Both the position numbers and the translations under genes were made by a program. The notes beneath the pieces were generated by a model that saw only the letters and a program-made list of their open reading frames with translations, did no database searches and was not told the origin of the DNA. This document shows, piece after piece, positions 24,300 to 33,194 of a DNA stretch of 64,000 bases. This stretch comes from Volvox africanus (Eukaryota > Chlorophyta > Chlorophyceae > Chlamydomonadales > Volvocaceae): the NCBI GenBank assembly GCA_030268105.1, contig BSDZ01000004.1, positions 2,963,001 through 3,027,000 of the forward strand, in the 5' to 3' direction. Position 1 is the first letter of the stretch, and the number at the start of each line of letters is the position of its first letter.

Positions 24300-25033
24300 C
24301 TGAGATCAGTGGCACACCATCGCGCAAGGGATTCAGTGAGACCACGATGAAACCAGAAGATACGATCCTCCTCAGGAAAGTTAACGATAGGGGTTATCAG
24401 TGCCTCGAAACGGGACTGATAAGCAGGAACGGTCTCGTGTGGACGCATATGGTACGTGCCTTGTGCCAGCGTCTTACGAGCCTCATTGCTACGCGAGCGA
24501 ACTTCCGTAGCAAAGCGAGCGAGGAGTGCATCGATCAGGTTATCAAACGTGTACTTGCCTCTAGCGGTGGTCCATTCGTCATACCAATCCTTTGCGGCAC
24601 CCTCGAGGGTATTCCCAACGAACAGGCATTTAATAGAGTCGCATCCCCCGCCGTGCACCGCTTGCAGATATTGCCTAGCGTCGCGAACGTAAGCTCGTGT
24701 CCTATCCACGACACTATGCCCTGAATTCTTTGCCTTTTCGTCAGCGGAAATATTGAGCTTAGGCACGGGGATAGTCAACTTCATTACCTCCAGTATTCTG
24801 ACGGGTTCTTGAACCGCGGGTGTTACCGGGGCCTGTTGTGCTCCAACTCCTTCACTTGTTGTAGCTGCTGCCGACAGTGGTACAATTAAGTGTGAAGGGG
24901 TCTGAAGAACAATGGGGTCAGACATAATACGAGTCCCGACGGTATCGGGATCGGCAAAAGCAGTTCTAGCGGCAAGACCGCCATCGGGCTGGCTGGTGGT
25001 GCCCAGATAGGAGCTATCTTCGCGTCCTGACAT
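24300..25033 (-). pseudogene. gag: gag of element F, truncated by A4
   Basis: N-terminal ~244 codons of a third Gag type, starting MSGREDSSYLG at 25033. The core is clear: YVRDARQYLQAVHGG, FVGNTLEGAAKDWYDEW, YQSRFEALITPIVNF, FWFHRGLTESLARWCATDLS. It is open up to the A4 LTR at 24299, where coding ends; the zinc knuckle and pol are not present here. It is closer to the gag of G (53086-54150) than to that of A. Confidence 0.88.
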
Positions 25034-25497
25034 AAGGCACGAACTTATACAGGTGAACAGGAATTTACTAAAAGATCTGTAAACAGGTAACGCAAGGGGA
25101 ATTTTCGATTACTCGCGTACCGACAGAACTCCTGAGTAACTCGAGAAGAAAAGTGACGTAATCCGTAAGGCCGTCTCTTATCTCAGTAGTCTTCTGAATC
25201 AAGGCCTTAATCTGATCCGAGTTTAAGTATTGTCCGGCCAACACAGCGTTTAGTGTTGGCGTGCGTTCACCTGCGGCTCACAATGCAAGCTCGCAACGAG
25301 AATGCAGCAACTAGTTACCAACAGATATCTAGGATTACAAACCGGAAGCGGCGGCGTCCAGGACGGCGCGGCCAAGGTCCTCAGCGAAGGTGTCTAAAGG
25401 GCTGCGGCACGTGTCGTCGTTGCTCGCCATTGCGAGAACCTACTTCCGATGAGGGACAATGAGACAGTCGTGAATTTACCTGTCTCGATACCAAATT
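25034..25497 (-). other. 5' leader and primer-binding site of F
   Basis: Non-coding leader with the primer-binding site at 25479-25493 (TGGTATCGAGACAGG on the minus strand), as in the A and B elements. No ORF of interest. Confidence 0.65.
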
Positions 25498-25619
25498 TGT
25501 TGTATCCTTCCTTCTTCAATCATGCATTAGATCTGCACGTCTGAATGTTAGCTGAGTGCATACCGAGCTTACGAACAGCTAGGCAATCCAATGCAAATAA
25601 TAGACAGCGGAAGATTCAA
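25498..25619 (-). repeat. 5' LTR of F (family B type), inner part
   Basis: The 3'-terminal 122 bp of a family B-like LTR, split here by element D. The bases 25615-25619 (TTCAA) match the D target duplication CTCAA at 32112-32116, with one C to T change. The LTR continues at 32112. Confidence 0.88.
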
Positions 25620-25973
25620 TGTAGCAGCCCCTTTCAGTATGCTACTAGATTTGTGCGGAAGCGTAGCTTTTGTAGATTTAGAGATAGCTCGCAAGTAAGT
25701 TAGCGTCGCGAAATTGTACATCTATTGGGAATAATCGGTGACAGCGGAGTCTTGAACTCCGAACAATTAGTAGCATAATACTAAAATGTCAGGCCTTAGC
25801 TCTTCACCTGGGTGACTTTAATATTGGCTCACCTAGCCAAGATGTACGGCAATCTTCTTTGCAAATCGCGAAGTTTACTCATAGTTAGTTTTCGGTTAGG
25901 CATCATGCTTATTGCATGATTGCCTACCGCTTTATCTGGGCCTATTTCTCTAAGGTAAATGTAGTTTCCTACA
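25620..25973 (-). repeat. 3' LTR of D
   Basis: 354 bp with TGTAG...CTACA ends. On the minus strand it is preceded by a G-rich polypurine tract (plus strand 25974-25990, a run of C). It is close to identical to the right LTR. Confidence 0.92.
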
Positions 25974-26071
25974 TCCCCCCCCCTCCGAAGCGAAACGTCC
26001 CGGGAGCGTCACCGTCTCCTCTTGGATGAGGTTCCTTTCTCAGTGGGTCTCGGCCCTTTGGCTTTGAGTCT

Positions 26072-29000
26072 TCACTCATATTCCTCGATGGCTTCCACCA
26101 GGGGATCTGATTCTTTCAGTGATGCCTCGGTTTCATATGTATTGTGAGTGGAATCATATCCTTCCCACTTGATAAGGTACTCTCGACGAGTTTTACCTCT
26201 GCCCCCACGGATTGAGACATCCCGATGATCTACAATGGCTTCAACCATGTAGAATGGTTCACCCTCAATAACGAGTGGTGAGGGTGGTTGTCGCTGAGCG
26301 TCCTCCTTGAATGGTTTCAGGAGTGACACATGAAAGACCGGGTGTAGGCGAGATTCAGCTGGTAAGCCAAGTTTTACCGCTGTTTCACCGATATTAGCGA
26401 CAACTGTATATGGGCCGATGAATTTTGGCATCAGCTTCTTAGTTCCAGGTTTTTTAAGGTTAATATTCTTGGTACTTAACAGCACTTTTTGCCCAACCTC
26501 ATAACGCACGGGGCGCCGAGAAGAGTCAGCATCCTGTTTTTGTCTAGATTGCGCAGCCTGGAGACAAGTTTTAGTGAGTTGCAATCGCTTGCGCATGATG
26601 GTGGAGTACTCATCAGCAGCTGGCACTTTCGAGGGTATATGCAGGTCAACCGGCACACGCGGTTGCTGGACACCATTAAGCAAAAATGGTGTCATACCTG
26701 TCGAATGTTGTTTGGAGTTATTGATAGCAAACTCAATTAACGGTAAGTGATCATCCCAATCATCCTGATTAGGGGAGATATAGTGCCGTAATGTCTCTTC
26801 CAGTAAGCGGTTCATTCGCTCTGTTTGTCCATCTGTTTGTGGATGGAAGGCTGTGCTCATATGGAGGTGGGTGCCCAATAGGCGAAATATTTCCTTCCAG
26901 AAATTGCTTGTAAAGCGTGGGTCCCGGTCAGAGATAATGTTCTTTGGAAGGCCGTGCTGCCGGAATACAGTGGCTACAAAAAGGCGAGCCAACTCTTCCG
27001 CTCCTGCGATCGTGTGTGTGGGAGCAAACTGCGTCATTTTGCTCAGCCGGTCCACAAACACTACGATCGCATCATGCCCATTGCGAGTTGTTGGTAGCTG
27101 GGTTATCAAATCCATTGATATGCTCTCCCACACGGAAGAAGGTATGGGGATCGGCTGCAGCAAACCACCCGGCTTAGTGTTGGTTGGTTTGTTATGCTGA
27201 CATTGAGGACAAGACTTGACGTAGGCCTTCACGTCAGTATCTAGTCCAGGCCACCAGTACGTTTGTGCGATCGCTTGTTTGGTGCGGTCAATGCCGCGGT
27301 GGCCAGCGCATGGGGTATCATGATACTCTTTCATGATGACCCGTCGTAAGTCAGCGTGATTAGGGATGTAAATCTGGGACCCATTGTACCAGAAGTTACC
27401 CTTCTTTTTGAGCCGCAGCTCTGCTACCTTAGTTTTCGTGAGATTGGGATCACCGTCATACCCGCGGATGATTCGGTGTCCTAAGTCGCTGTCAATCAGC
27501 GCGGCAGAAAGCAAGTTGAGCACCACGTCGTGGACCCGACTGATAGGGTCAGCTACGTTCACCCGACCAGGGCGATACTCCCATTTAAATGTGAAACGTG
27601 ATAATCGCTCCATCCAACGAGCTTGGCGGCGGGATAGCTTATCCGCGCTTTTCTGTTCTTGGAGGTATACCAGTGGTTGGTGATCCGTGATCAACGTTAC
27701 ATCACTGGCGCCTTCAAGGTAACAACGCCACTCTTCCAGGGCTAAGACAGTGCCGAGGCACTCTTGGTCTGTTGTTGAGTAGTTGTACTCTGCCTTATTG
27801 AATTTAGAACTGGTATAGGCGACAGGGTGGTCATCCTGCAAGAGGACGGCTCCTGTGCCATGTATTGAGGCATCAGACCAAACCGTGAAAGGTTTATCAA
27901 GCTCGGGGAGTTTAAGTACTGGTGCATTTGTCAAGGCATGCTTCACACCCTGGAAGGCTGCCTCGCAGGCTTCGGTCCAGTGGAAGGGCACTTTCTCACT
28001 GGTAAGGGTTGTGAGGGGGGCCACAAGGGAGGAATAACCCTGAATAAACCTCCTGAAATAATTGGCTAAGCCAAGGAACGCCCGCAGTCGCTTAATGTCC
28101 GTGGGGACAGGCCAGTCTTTAATGACTGTTACTTTGCGGTCGTCCACCTTTAAGCCTTCTTGGCTTACTTTGTGGCCAAGGAAGTGCAGTTCGAACCGGT
28201 TGAACTGACACTTCGACAATTTTGCCTTGAATTGGTGCTTTCGGAGCAAGGACAGTACCAAACGGAGGTGCTGTTCATGCTCGGCCGGGGTCTTACTAAA
28301 GACCAGTATATCGTCCAAGTACACTAGCACAAATTTGCCAATGTAGTCAGTGAAGACACGATTCATCACTGCTTGGAACGTTGCAGGGGCATTGGTAAGT
28401 CCAAAGCAAAGTACCTTAAACTGAAACTGGCCCATGCCTGGGGCTATGAAGGCCGTTTTCTCCACATCCTGTGGAGAGATCAGTATTTGATGATACCCCT
28501 GCTGTAAGTCCAGGGAGCTGAAAATGGTAGCTCCTTGGAGTTGGTCGAAAAGGTCCGTAATATTGGGCATGGGATACCGCCGTTTGATGGTCAGTTTATT
28601 AAGCGCACGGTAGTCTAAGACCATGCGTAGTCCTTGCCCATGTGCCTTTTTGACAAAGAGAACTGGAGCCCCATAGGGTGAGGTAGAGGGTTCGATATAT
28701 CCCTTATTGAGCAGTTCGGTAACTTGCTTCTTGACCTCTTGTTGCTCCAGTTGGGTGAGCCTATAGGCTCGTTTAGCGGGTGGTATGGCACCATCCACTA
28801 AAGGAATCGTGTGACCAATGTCCCGGTCGGGGGGGAGGCCTTGAAGGTCCTCGAATACATCCTTGTATTCCTCCAGTAATTCTGATAACTTCAAATTAGC
28901 TAGGAGATTATTCCCACCGGAACTGGGGTCAGGAGTTGGAGTGTGCTCCTCTGCTTGCACAAGTAGGAGATAACTCCGTGCTCCTTTAGCAATTCGTTTG

Positions 29001-29497
29001 CCTGCTGCTTTCGCAGATACCGTCTCGACAGTAGTCGCTGCATAAAGTGTTGCAGTGACATAGTTCATGAGGGTAATCGCATCAAGGTTAGCGTCGATAC
29101 CCGGGGAAGACCAAAGGGATGGCGTAAACGTATACGCATCATTTGGCTTCTTATACACTGTCAGGGTATGAGTTGCCCAGCACATTGTGGCTTTTCGTTT
29201 TCCTAACCAGTCATTAGCCAGGATAATATCAACACCTGGGACATCTTGCTTTAGAACAAGGAGTTTGACTGTGTCGTGGAACTTGTCAATTTGAAGATTG
29301 GTAACAACTGAGCCCTCAATCAGTTCTGTGTTGCCATTAGCCACTTTAACTGAGCTGGTAAGTGTGGGTTTGAGAGCAAGGGCCATTTTTGTAACGGCTG
29401 TTAGGGATATAAACCCGTCTGCGGTACCTTTACAATTGGCACCGGAATCGGCCAAGACTTTGCAGGCCGTTTGGCACAGTTGAGCATCAAAGATCAT
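26072..29497 (-). CDS. pol: Pol of D: protease, RT, RNase H, integrase, chromodomain (intact)
   Basis: 1141 codons without interruption. The protease has its active site in LADSGANC (residue about 17) and ILANDWL (about 90). RT runs about 200-440 (VLDYRALNK, FSSLDLQQGYHQI, VYLDDILVFSK). RNase H starts at VWSDASIHGTGAV and ends near NVADPISR. The integrase has an HHCC finger (H...GHRG...CPQC) and DDE positions in DLITQLP...FVDRLSK, IISDRDPRF and TDGQTERMN. The chromodomain is at the C-terminus (YMVEAIVDHRD...YLIKWEGYDSTHNTYE) and directs integration to marked chromatin in related elements. Start ATG 29497 is the first in the open frame, but the frame runs on upstream as far as a TAG about 33 bases away, so Pol may be made only as a fusion. 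Stop TGA 26072-26074. Confidence 0.93.
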   Translation of the reverse strand: MIFDAQLCQTACKVLADSGANCKGTADGFISLTAVTKMALALKPTLTSSVKVANGNTELIEGSVVTNLQIDKFHDTVKLLVLKQDVPGVDIILANDWLGKRKATMCWATHTLTVYKKPNDAYTFTPSLWSSPGIDANLDAITLMNYVTATLYAATTVETVSAKAAGKRIAKGARSYLLLVQAEEHTPTPDPSSGGNNLLANLKLSELLEEYKDVFEDLQGLPPDRDIGHTIPLVDGAIPPAKRAYRLTQLEQQEVKKQVTELLNKGYIEPSTSPYGAPVLFVKKAHGQGLRMVLDYRALNKLTIKRRYPMPNITDLFDQLQGATIFSSLDLQQGYHQILISPQDVEKTAFIAPGMGQFQFKVLCFGLTNAPATFQAVMNRVFTDYIGKFVLVYLDDILVFSKTPAEHEQHLRLVLSLLRKHQFKAKLSKCQFNRFELHFLGHKVSQEGLKVDDRKVTVIKDWPVPTDIKRLRAFLGLANYFRRFIQGYSSLVAPLTTLTSEKVPFHWTEACEAAFQGVKHALTNAPVLKLPELDKPFTVWSDASIHGTGAVLLQDDHPVAYTSSKFNKAEYNYSTTDQECLGTVLALEEWRCYLEGASDVTLITDHQPLVYLQEQKSADKLSRRQARWMERLSRFTFKWEYRPGRVNVADPISRVHDVVLNLLSAALIDSDLGHRIIRGYDGDPNLTKTKVAELRLKKKGNFWYNGSQIYIPNHADLRRVIMKEYHDTPCAGHRGIDRTKQAIAQTYWWPGLDTDVKAYVKSCPQCQHNKPTNTKPGGLLQPIPIPSSVWESISMDLITQLPTTRNGHDAIVVFVDRLSKMTQFAPTHTIAGAEELARLFVATVFRQHGLPKNIISDRDPRFTSNFWKEIFRLLGTHLHMSTAFHPQTDGQTERMNRLLEETLRHYISPNQDDWDDHLPLIEFAINNSKQHSTGMTPFLLNGVQQPRVPVDLHIPSKVPAADEYSTIMRKRLQLTKTCLQAAQSRQKQDADSSRRPVRYEVGQKVLLSTKNINLKKPGTKKLMPKFIGPYTVVANIGETAVKLGLPAESRLHPVFHVSLLKPFKEDAQRQPPSPLVIEGEPFYMVEAIVDHRDVSIRGGRGKTRREYLIKWEGYDSTHNTYETEASLKESDPLVEAIEEYE

Positions 29498-29577
29498 AGA
29501 AGGTGTAGAACCAACTATGGAGTAGAAGGAGTTCTACTCCTTCTACACCAACTGTGTAGAAGGAGTAGAACCAACTA
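29498..29577. repeat. Inverted and direct repeat separating the methyltransferase and pol frames of D
   Basis: Two direct copies of a ~20-bp GTAGAACCAACTA-containing motif flank an inverted copy. Two overlapping hairpins result: 10-bp arms at 29522-29531 and 29537-29546, and 17-bp arms at 29532-29548 and 29554-29570 with a 5-nt loop. On the coding strand this segment supplies two in-frame TAG codons, while the frame on both sides is the same. It looks like a templated duplication plus inversion of the local sequence. Confidence 0.8.
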
Positions 29578-30112
29578 AGTGCACGGTAGTGGACGGTCGG
29601 TCATACCATAGCTGGAGAGGCCATGGGACACCGGGCATAAGCTCCCGTACTCCTGTGCAACTTTTCTTCAGGAACAATTGTTTCCCTGGTGCATATGTTT
29701 TGATCAGGCGAAAGCCTGCTGCTCTCATACTGTGCTCTATTGAGCTCCACTTGGGGACTACAAAGACTGCAGAGGTATTTTCTGGATCTTTGTGTTTGCA
29801 GGAGATATAGTGTTTTTGCCATTGAGCAATGTGATTGTAAGGAGGATTAATCCAAGCAAACTCACCCGCAAGATTATGGGTCGCAAATGGGTTTGATGGA
29901 GAGGCAAAACGTGGACAGAGACTATTATTGCCCGAATCGTTACATGTGGCGTCAAAGGTAAATTGACGGCCGAGTTGGGTCTCAACCTGACGGAATTCAT
30001 CAGGCCGGAACATCCGAGCAGTCTGAGGGCTGTCGGTCATGGGCAACACAAATTCTCCATCTGGTGCAACCAGTTTAACTGGTTCACATTCCTCCACACG
30101 CTTGCCAGCGTC
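29543..30112 (-). CDS. Adenine-methyltransferase-like domain of D
   Basis: About 185 codons between gag and protease, in the frame of both. Residue numbers from a GTG at 30097: FTFDATCN at 46-53 (motif I-like), PRFASPSNPF at 62-71, AWINPPYN at 81-88 (motif IV, the catalytic NPPY-type loop of N6-adenine methyltransferases), TSAVFVVPKW at 108-117 (the following core strand). The order is that of phage-type Dam methyltransferases, which are also found in DIRS retrotransposons, but not normally in a gypsy element at this site. The catalytic motif is intact, so activity is possible; substrate and role are unknown. It is bounded by TAG 30113-30115 (gag end) and TAG 29543-29545. Confidence 0.68.
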   Translation of the reverse strand, partial: DAGKRVEECEPVKLVAPDGEFVLPMTDSPQTARMFRPDEFRQVETQLGRQFTFDATCNDSGNNSLCPRFASPSNPFATHNLAGEFAWINPPYNHIAQWQKHYISCKHKDPENTSAVFVVPKWSSIEHSMRAAGFRLIKTYAPGKQLFLKKSCTGVRELMPGVPWPLQLWYDRPSTTVHLVGSTPSTQLV

Positions 30113-31704
30113 CTATTCGTGCATTTTAGATTCGAGTCGGGCAGCAAGCGCCAACTTCTTTTCCGCCTCAGCCTTGATCGCCTTGGAACAGTCCACTACG
30201 TGGTCCGGCCAAGACTGGCCTGGCTTCTTAAAGCCATGGCAATAGCGGCACCGGGTACTAGGAGGCTTGTCAGAAGTGTGGTCGGTCCGGGGCTTCTTGC
30301 TCACGGACTGCCAGCCCTGTTGAAATCGGGAAATAGGGCGTTTTTGGTAGGGATGTCTGGATTTAGGGGTGGTTACCGTAGCCGCTTTCAGCTCAACGGT
30401 GGCAGTCTTATCTTTCCCTGCCTTCCACCGGACCTCTTGGCCGACTGCATATAGGATGCATTTATCTAAATCCTGCCAGTCCTTGCCCTCATCGTCGGTT
30501 GCACACCGACCCCGAAGTGTTGGAACTAAGCCTTTGATGTACCAGCTAATCTGGTTGGCTTTATCCATGTCCTTAGCTTCACGTAGGACATCATGGAAGC
30601 GCTGTGTGTACTCAGCAACGGTTTCAGCAGTTTTCATGTCGTATTCGTGAGAGTGCAAGTGATCCCTTGCTGCCATGGCAGTGTTGCGTTGCGTGTCCCC
30701 ATATTGCAGGAGAAATGCCGCCCTTAAGGTTTCACGTGTGAGGGGTTTCTTGCCCGACTTGGGCATCTCTAGGACATCTGCTGCCCAGACCTGTGCTTTG
30801 CCCGTTAAGAGTACACTATGTGCTCAAATGGGTCCATGTTCATCAGGTCGAAATATTACATGAGTACATTGAACCAGGACCGGGTGCAAGTGATGGTGCT
30901 ATCCTTCTTCCCAGAAAATTTGGGGGGATGTGGAACCCGTCTATTAGGGCTTACCTCACTTGGCCGGCTGGATTTTGGGGCGGTTGTCTGAGAATCGCTA
31001 CCCCCAGCTAGGTGTGCGGTTGCTTCCACCCAAAGGGACTGAACCTCCTCGAGTGTTGGCACCGGAACTAGGTGTTTCTCTAGGATGGCTTGCAGCGTTG
31101 TTTGCTGGAGGGCATCCTTAGGCAAAAGGGTTGCTATGCTCGACCCAGCGATTGTGGAAATAATATCTAGGATCGCTTTTTTGCGTGAGTTGGCCGCTTC
31201 AGATGATTGTGAACGCTCCGAAAGGCGTTCGAAAATCTGTTCTAATAGGGCTCGCGTGCGGTCTGTATCCGCGCGGAGGACACCCATCTGATTTTCGAAG
31301 GACTCCTTAAGGTGCGTGATTTCGCTTTCTAATGCAACAACACGATTATGTGTTGCGTTGCGCATTGTTTCTGCGACGTGTTGGGCCGCGCGCGTTTGTT
31401 CTGGTGTGCGCTGCGGAAGGCCATTGGGAGGTAACGCGACATCTCCTTCATCCGGCATTGGTTCTTGGGACCCGCGGATAATAGGAATATTATTATTAAA
31501 ATTATTGGTGGGAATTACTGGAGCCGAAGGCACCGTTTCCGTAGGTTCAATGTTTATCCGATGTGGTCGTCGATTGGCGGCTATGGCGGCTAAACGCTCT
31601 AGTCGCAAAATTTCATTGAGATTTTTACGTTTAAAACGTAAGAGTTCCTTCCGCGCTTTTTGCTGCGGAGGATTTGTGGTTGTGGTGGGAGTGTCGCGTG
31701 GCAT
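30113..31704 (-). pseudogene. gag: gag of D with one stop and one frameshift
   Basis: Gag starting at ATG 31704 (MPRDTPTTTT). The N-terminal ~280 residues are hydrophilic, with a likely coiled-coil stretch (VVALESEITHLKESFENQ) and end in the Gag matrix-like start PPKFSGKKDS. A TAA at 30858-30856 and a single-base loss near 30807 break it. The rest (30766-30113) carries the Gag core (RAAFLLQYGD, YTQRFHDVLREAKDM, ISWYIKGLVPTLRG) and a long-spaced Cys/His knuckle (CRYC...HVVDC). It ends with TAG 30115-30113, followed in frame by the methyltransferase-like domain. A five-base-pair hairpin (ACGCT-GGCA-AGCGT) begins one base after this TAG. Confidence 0.85.
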
Positions 31705-31740
31705 TGAGCAAGTTTATCTCACCTGAGGAGGATCGTTGCT

Positions 31741-31756
31741 CAGACCCTCGCTACCA
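31741..31756 (-). other. Primer-binding site of D
   Basis: Element strand TGGTAGCGAGGGTCTG, two bases from the 5' LTR. It begins TGGTAGC as do sites complementary to fungal initiator Met tRNA 3' ends. It differs from the TGGTATCGAG site of A and B, so D probably uses a different tRNA species or isoacceptor. Confidence 0.6.
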
Positions 31757-31758
31757 AT

Positions 31759-32111
31759 TGTAGCAGCCCCTTTCAGTATGCTACTAGACTTGTGCGGAAG
31801 CGTAGCTTTTGTAGATTTAGAGATAGCTCGCAAGTAAGTTAGTGTCGCGAAATTGTACATCTATTGGGAATAATCGGTGACAGTGAGTCTTGAACTCCGA
31901 ACAATTAGTAGCGTAATACTAAAATGTCAGGCCTTAGCTCTTCACCTGGGTGACTTTAATATTGGCTCACCTAGCCAAGATGTACGGCAATCTTCTTTGC
32001 AAATCGCGAAGTTTACTCATAGTTAGTTTTCGGTTAGGCATCATGCTTATTGCATGATTGCCTACCGCTTTATCTGGGCCTATTTCTCTAAGGTAAATGT
32101 AGTTTCCTACA
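31759..32111 (-). repeat. 5' LTR of D
   Basis: 353 bp, TGTAGCAGCC...CCTACA. Differs from the left LTR by a few transitions and one 1-bp indel by eye. Confidence 0.92.
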
Positions 32112-32808
32112 CTCAACGATAAAGAAAGATTCAACTTACAATGTTCTTCAATTGCAAATTAGAAGTCTGCCGTCAGACCCCGCGGGCAATGTTCATCACT
32201 CGGCTGCAAATGAGATGCTAGAATAGCTCAGGCCGAATATATATAGGTATATCGTATGTATGCGAATTATATTGAGTTAAGTACACGGGTACTTAGTCCA
32301 AAGTAGCGTCGAGCCGACTTCGGTCTCTAGGCGGCCGTCCTCGCACCTATCACGTCGTGATACCGATGCGCAGTACAGGTCTCACTGGATTCCGATCTCA
32401 AGTGTGAGTACCTTCGTAGTACTGTTCTAATTACCGCGTAATCCGTGATATTATTGGAAACAACGCATGCAATATGCGAAGGTCCGAATATCGATATTCG
32501 GTTGCCGACCCAACCATCGCGATCGTCGCCTTCTCGCATAAGCATATGGTTTATGACGTAAATGAGGTAATAATATTTAAAGTATTATTACGTGATATAA
32601 AATGCCAATGGATAGATCGCACATTAATTATCAACGTCGAGTCAAACATGTTGACCGACAGCATGATATCGTATGTGGTAATGCAGCATGCCTGATTAGC
32701 TAGATATACTCGAGTATATCATGCTAATATGATTGTATTATGCTTCATAGTGTTCGAATGCATTGCGGCCTATTTTGGTGTAAACGGTAATCAAACCGGC
32801 GTACAGCA
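32112..32808 (-). repeat. 5' LTR of F (family B type), outer part
   Basis: Continues the LTR interrupted at 25619; the two parts give about 814 bp. It contains a perfect palindrome with centre CTCGAG at about 32702-32719. Its outer end (TGCTGTAC when read on the minus strand, with one change from TGTTGTAC) abuts reversed family B integrase at 32809, the insertion target of F. Confidence 0.85.
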
Positions 32809-33194
32809 CTGCGAAATTTCGTAACATATCGCCCAACGTGCGATTTGTGCGTTCGGTTTGCCCATCGGATTGTGGATGATATGCTGTGCTCAAATGAACG
32901 CGCATACCGACGAGTTCACATAGCACTTCCCAAAACTTAGACGTGAATTGACTGCCGCGATCGGATATCACATTTTTAGGAACGCCATGCAATCGGACCA
33001 CGTTATCGAAAAATGATCGTGCTGTTTGCTCAGCGGTGCAAGACGAGGTGCAGGGGGCCAAATGAACCATCTTGGTCAAACGATCGACCATATCGAACAC
33101 CGGGTCGTATCCCCCCTCAGTTTTGGGCAGCACGACTACAAAGTCCATTGAAACACTTTCCCAAGGGGCATCTGGTATAGGTAATGGTTGTAAT
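32809..33194 (-). pseudogene. Integrase core fragment of a family B element, reversed
   Basis: About 128 open codons of integrase: PLPIPDAPWESVSMDFVVVLPK, VDRLTKMVHLAP, NVISDRGSQFTSKFW, SDGQTERTNRTLGDM. All three DDE acidic residues are present. It is cut on the right by the H LTR, with probable target site GTAAT (33190-33194), and on the left by the F LTR. Confidence 0.85.

Larger units (their letters stand above)
25620..32111 (-). mobile_element. Chromovirus D, nearly complete, with a methyltransferase-like domain
   Basis: 6.5-kb Ty3/gypsy element unrelated at the LTR level to A and B. LTRs are 25620-25973 and 31759-32111, target duplication TTCAA/CTCAA. Reading leftward: LTR, primer-binding site (31741-31756), gag, methyltransferase-like domain, protease-RT-RNase H-integrase-chromodomain, polypurine tract (25974-25990), LTR. 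The LTRs differ at only a handful of positions by eye, and the 1141-codon pol is undamaged, so this is a young insertion. All coding parts after the gag frameshift are in one frame, separated only by TAG codons. Confidence 0.92.
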
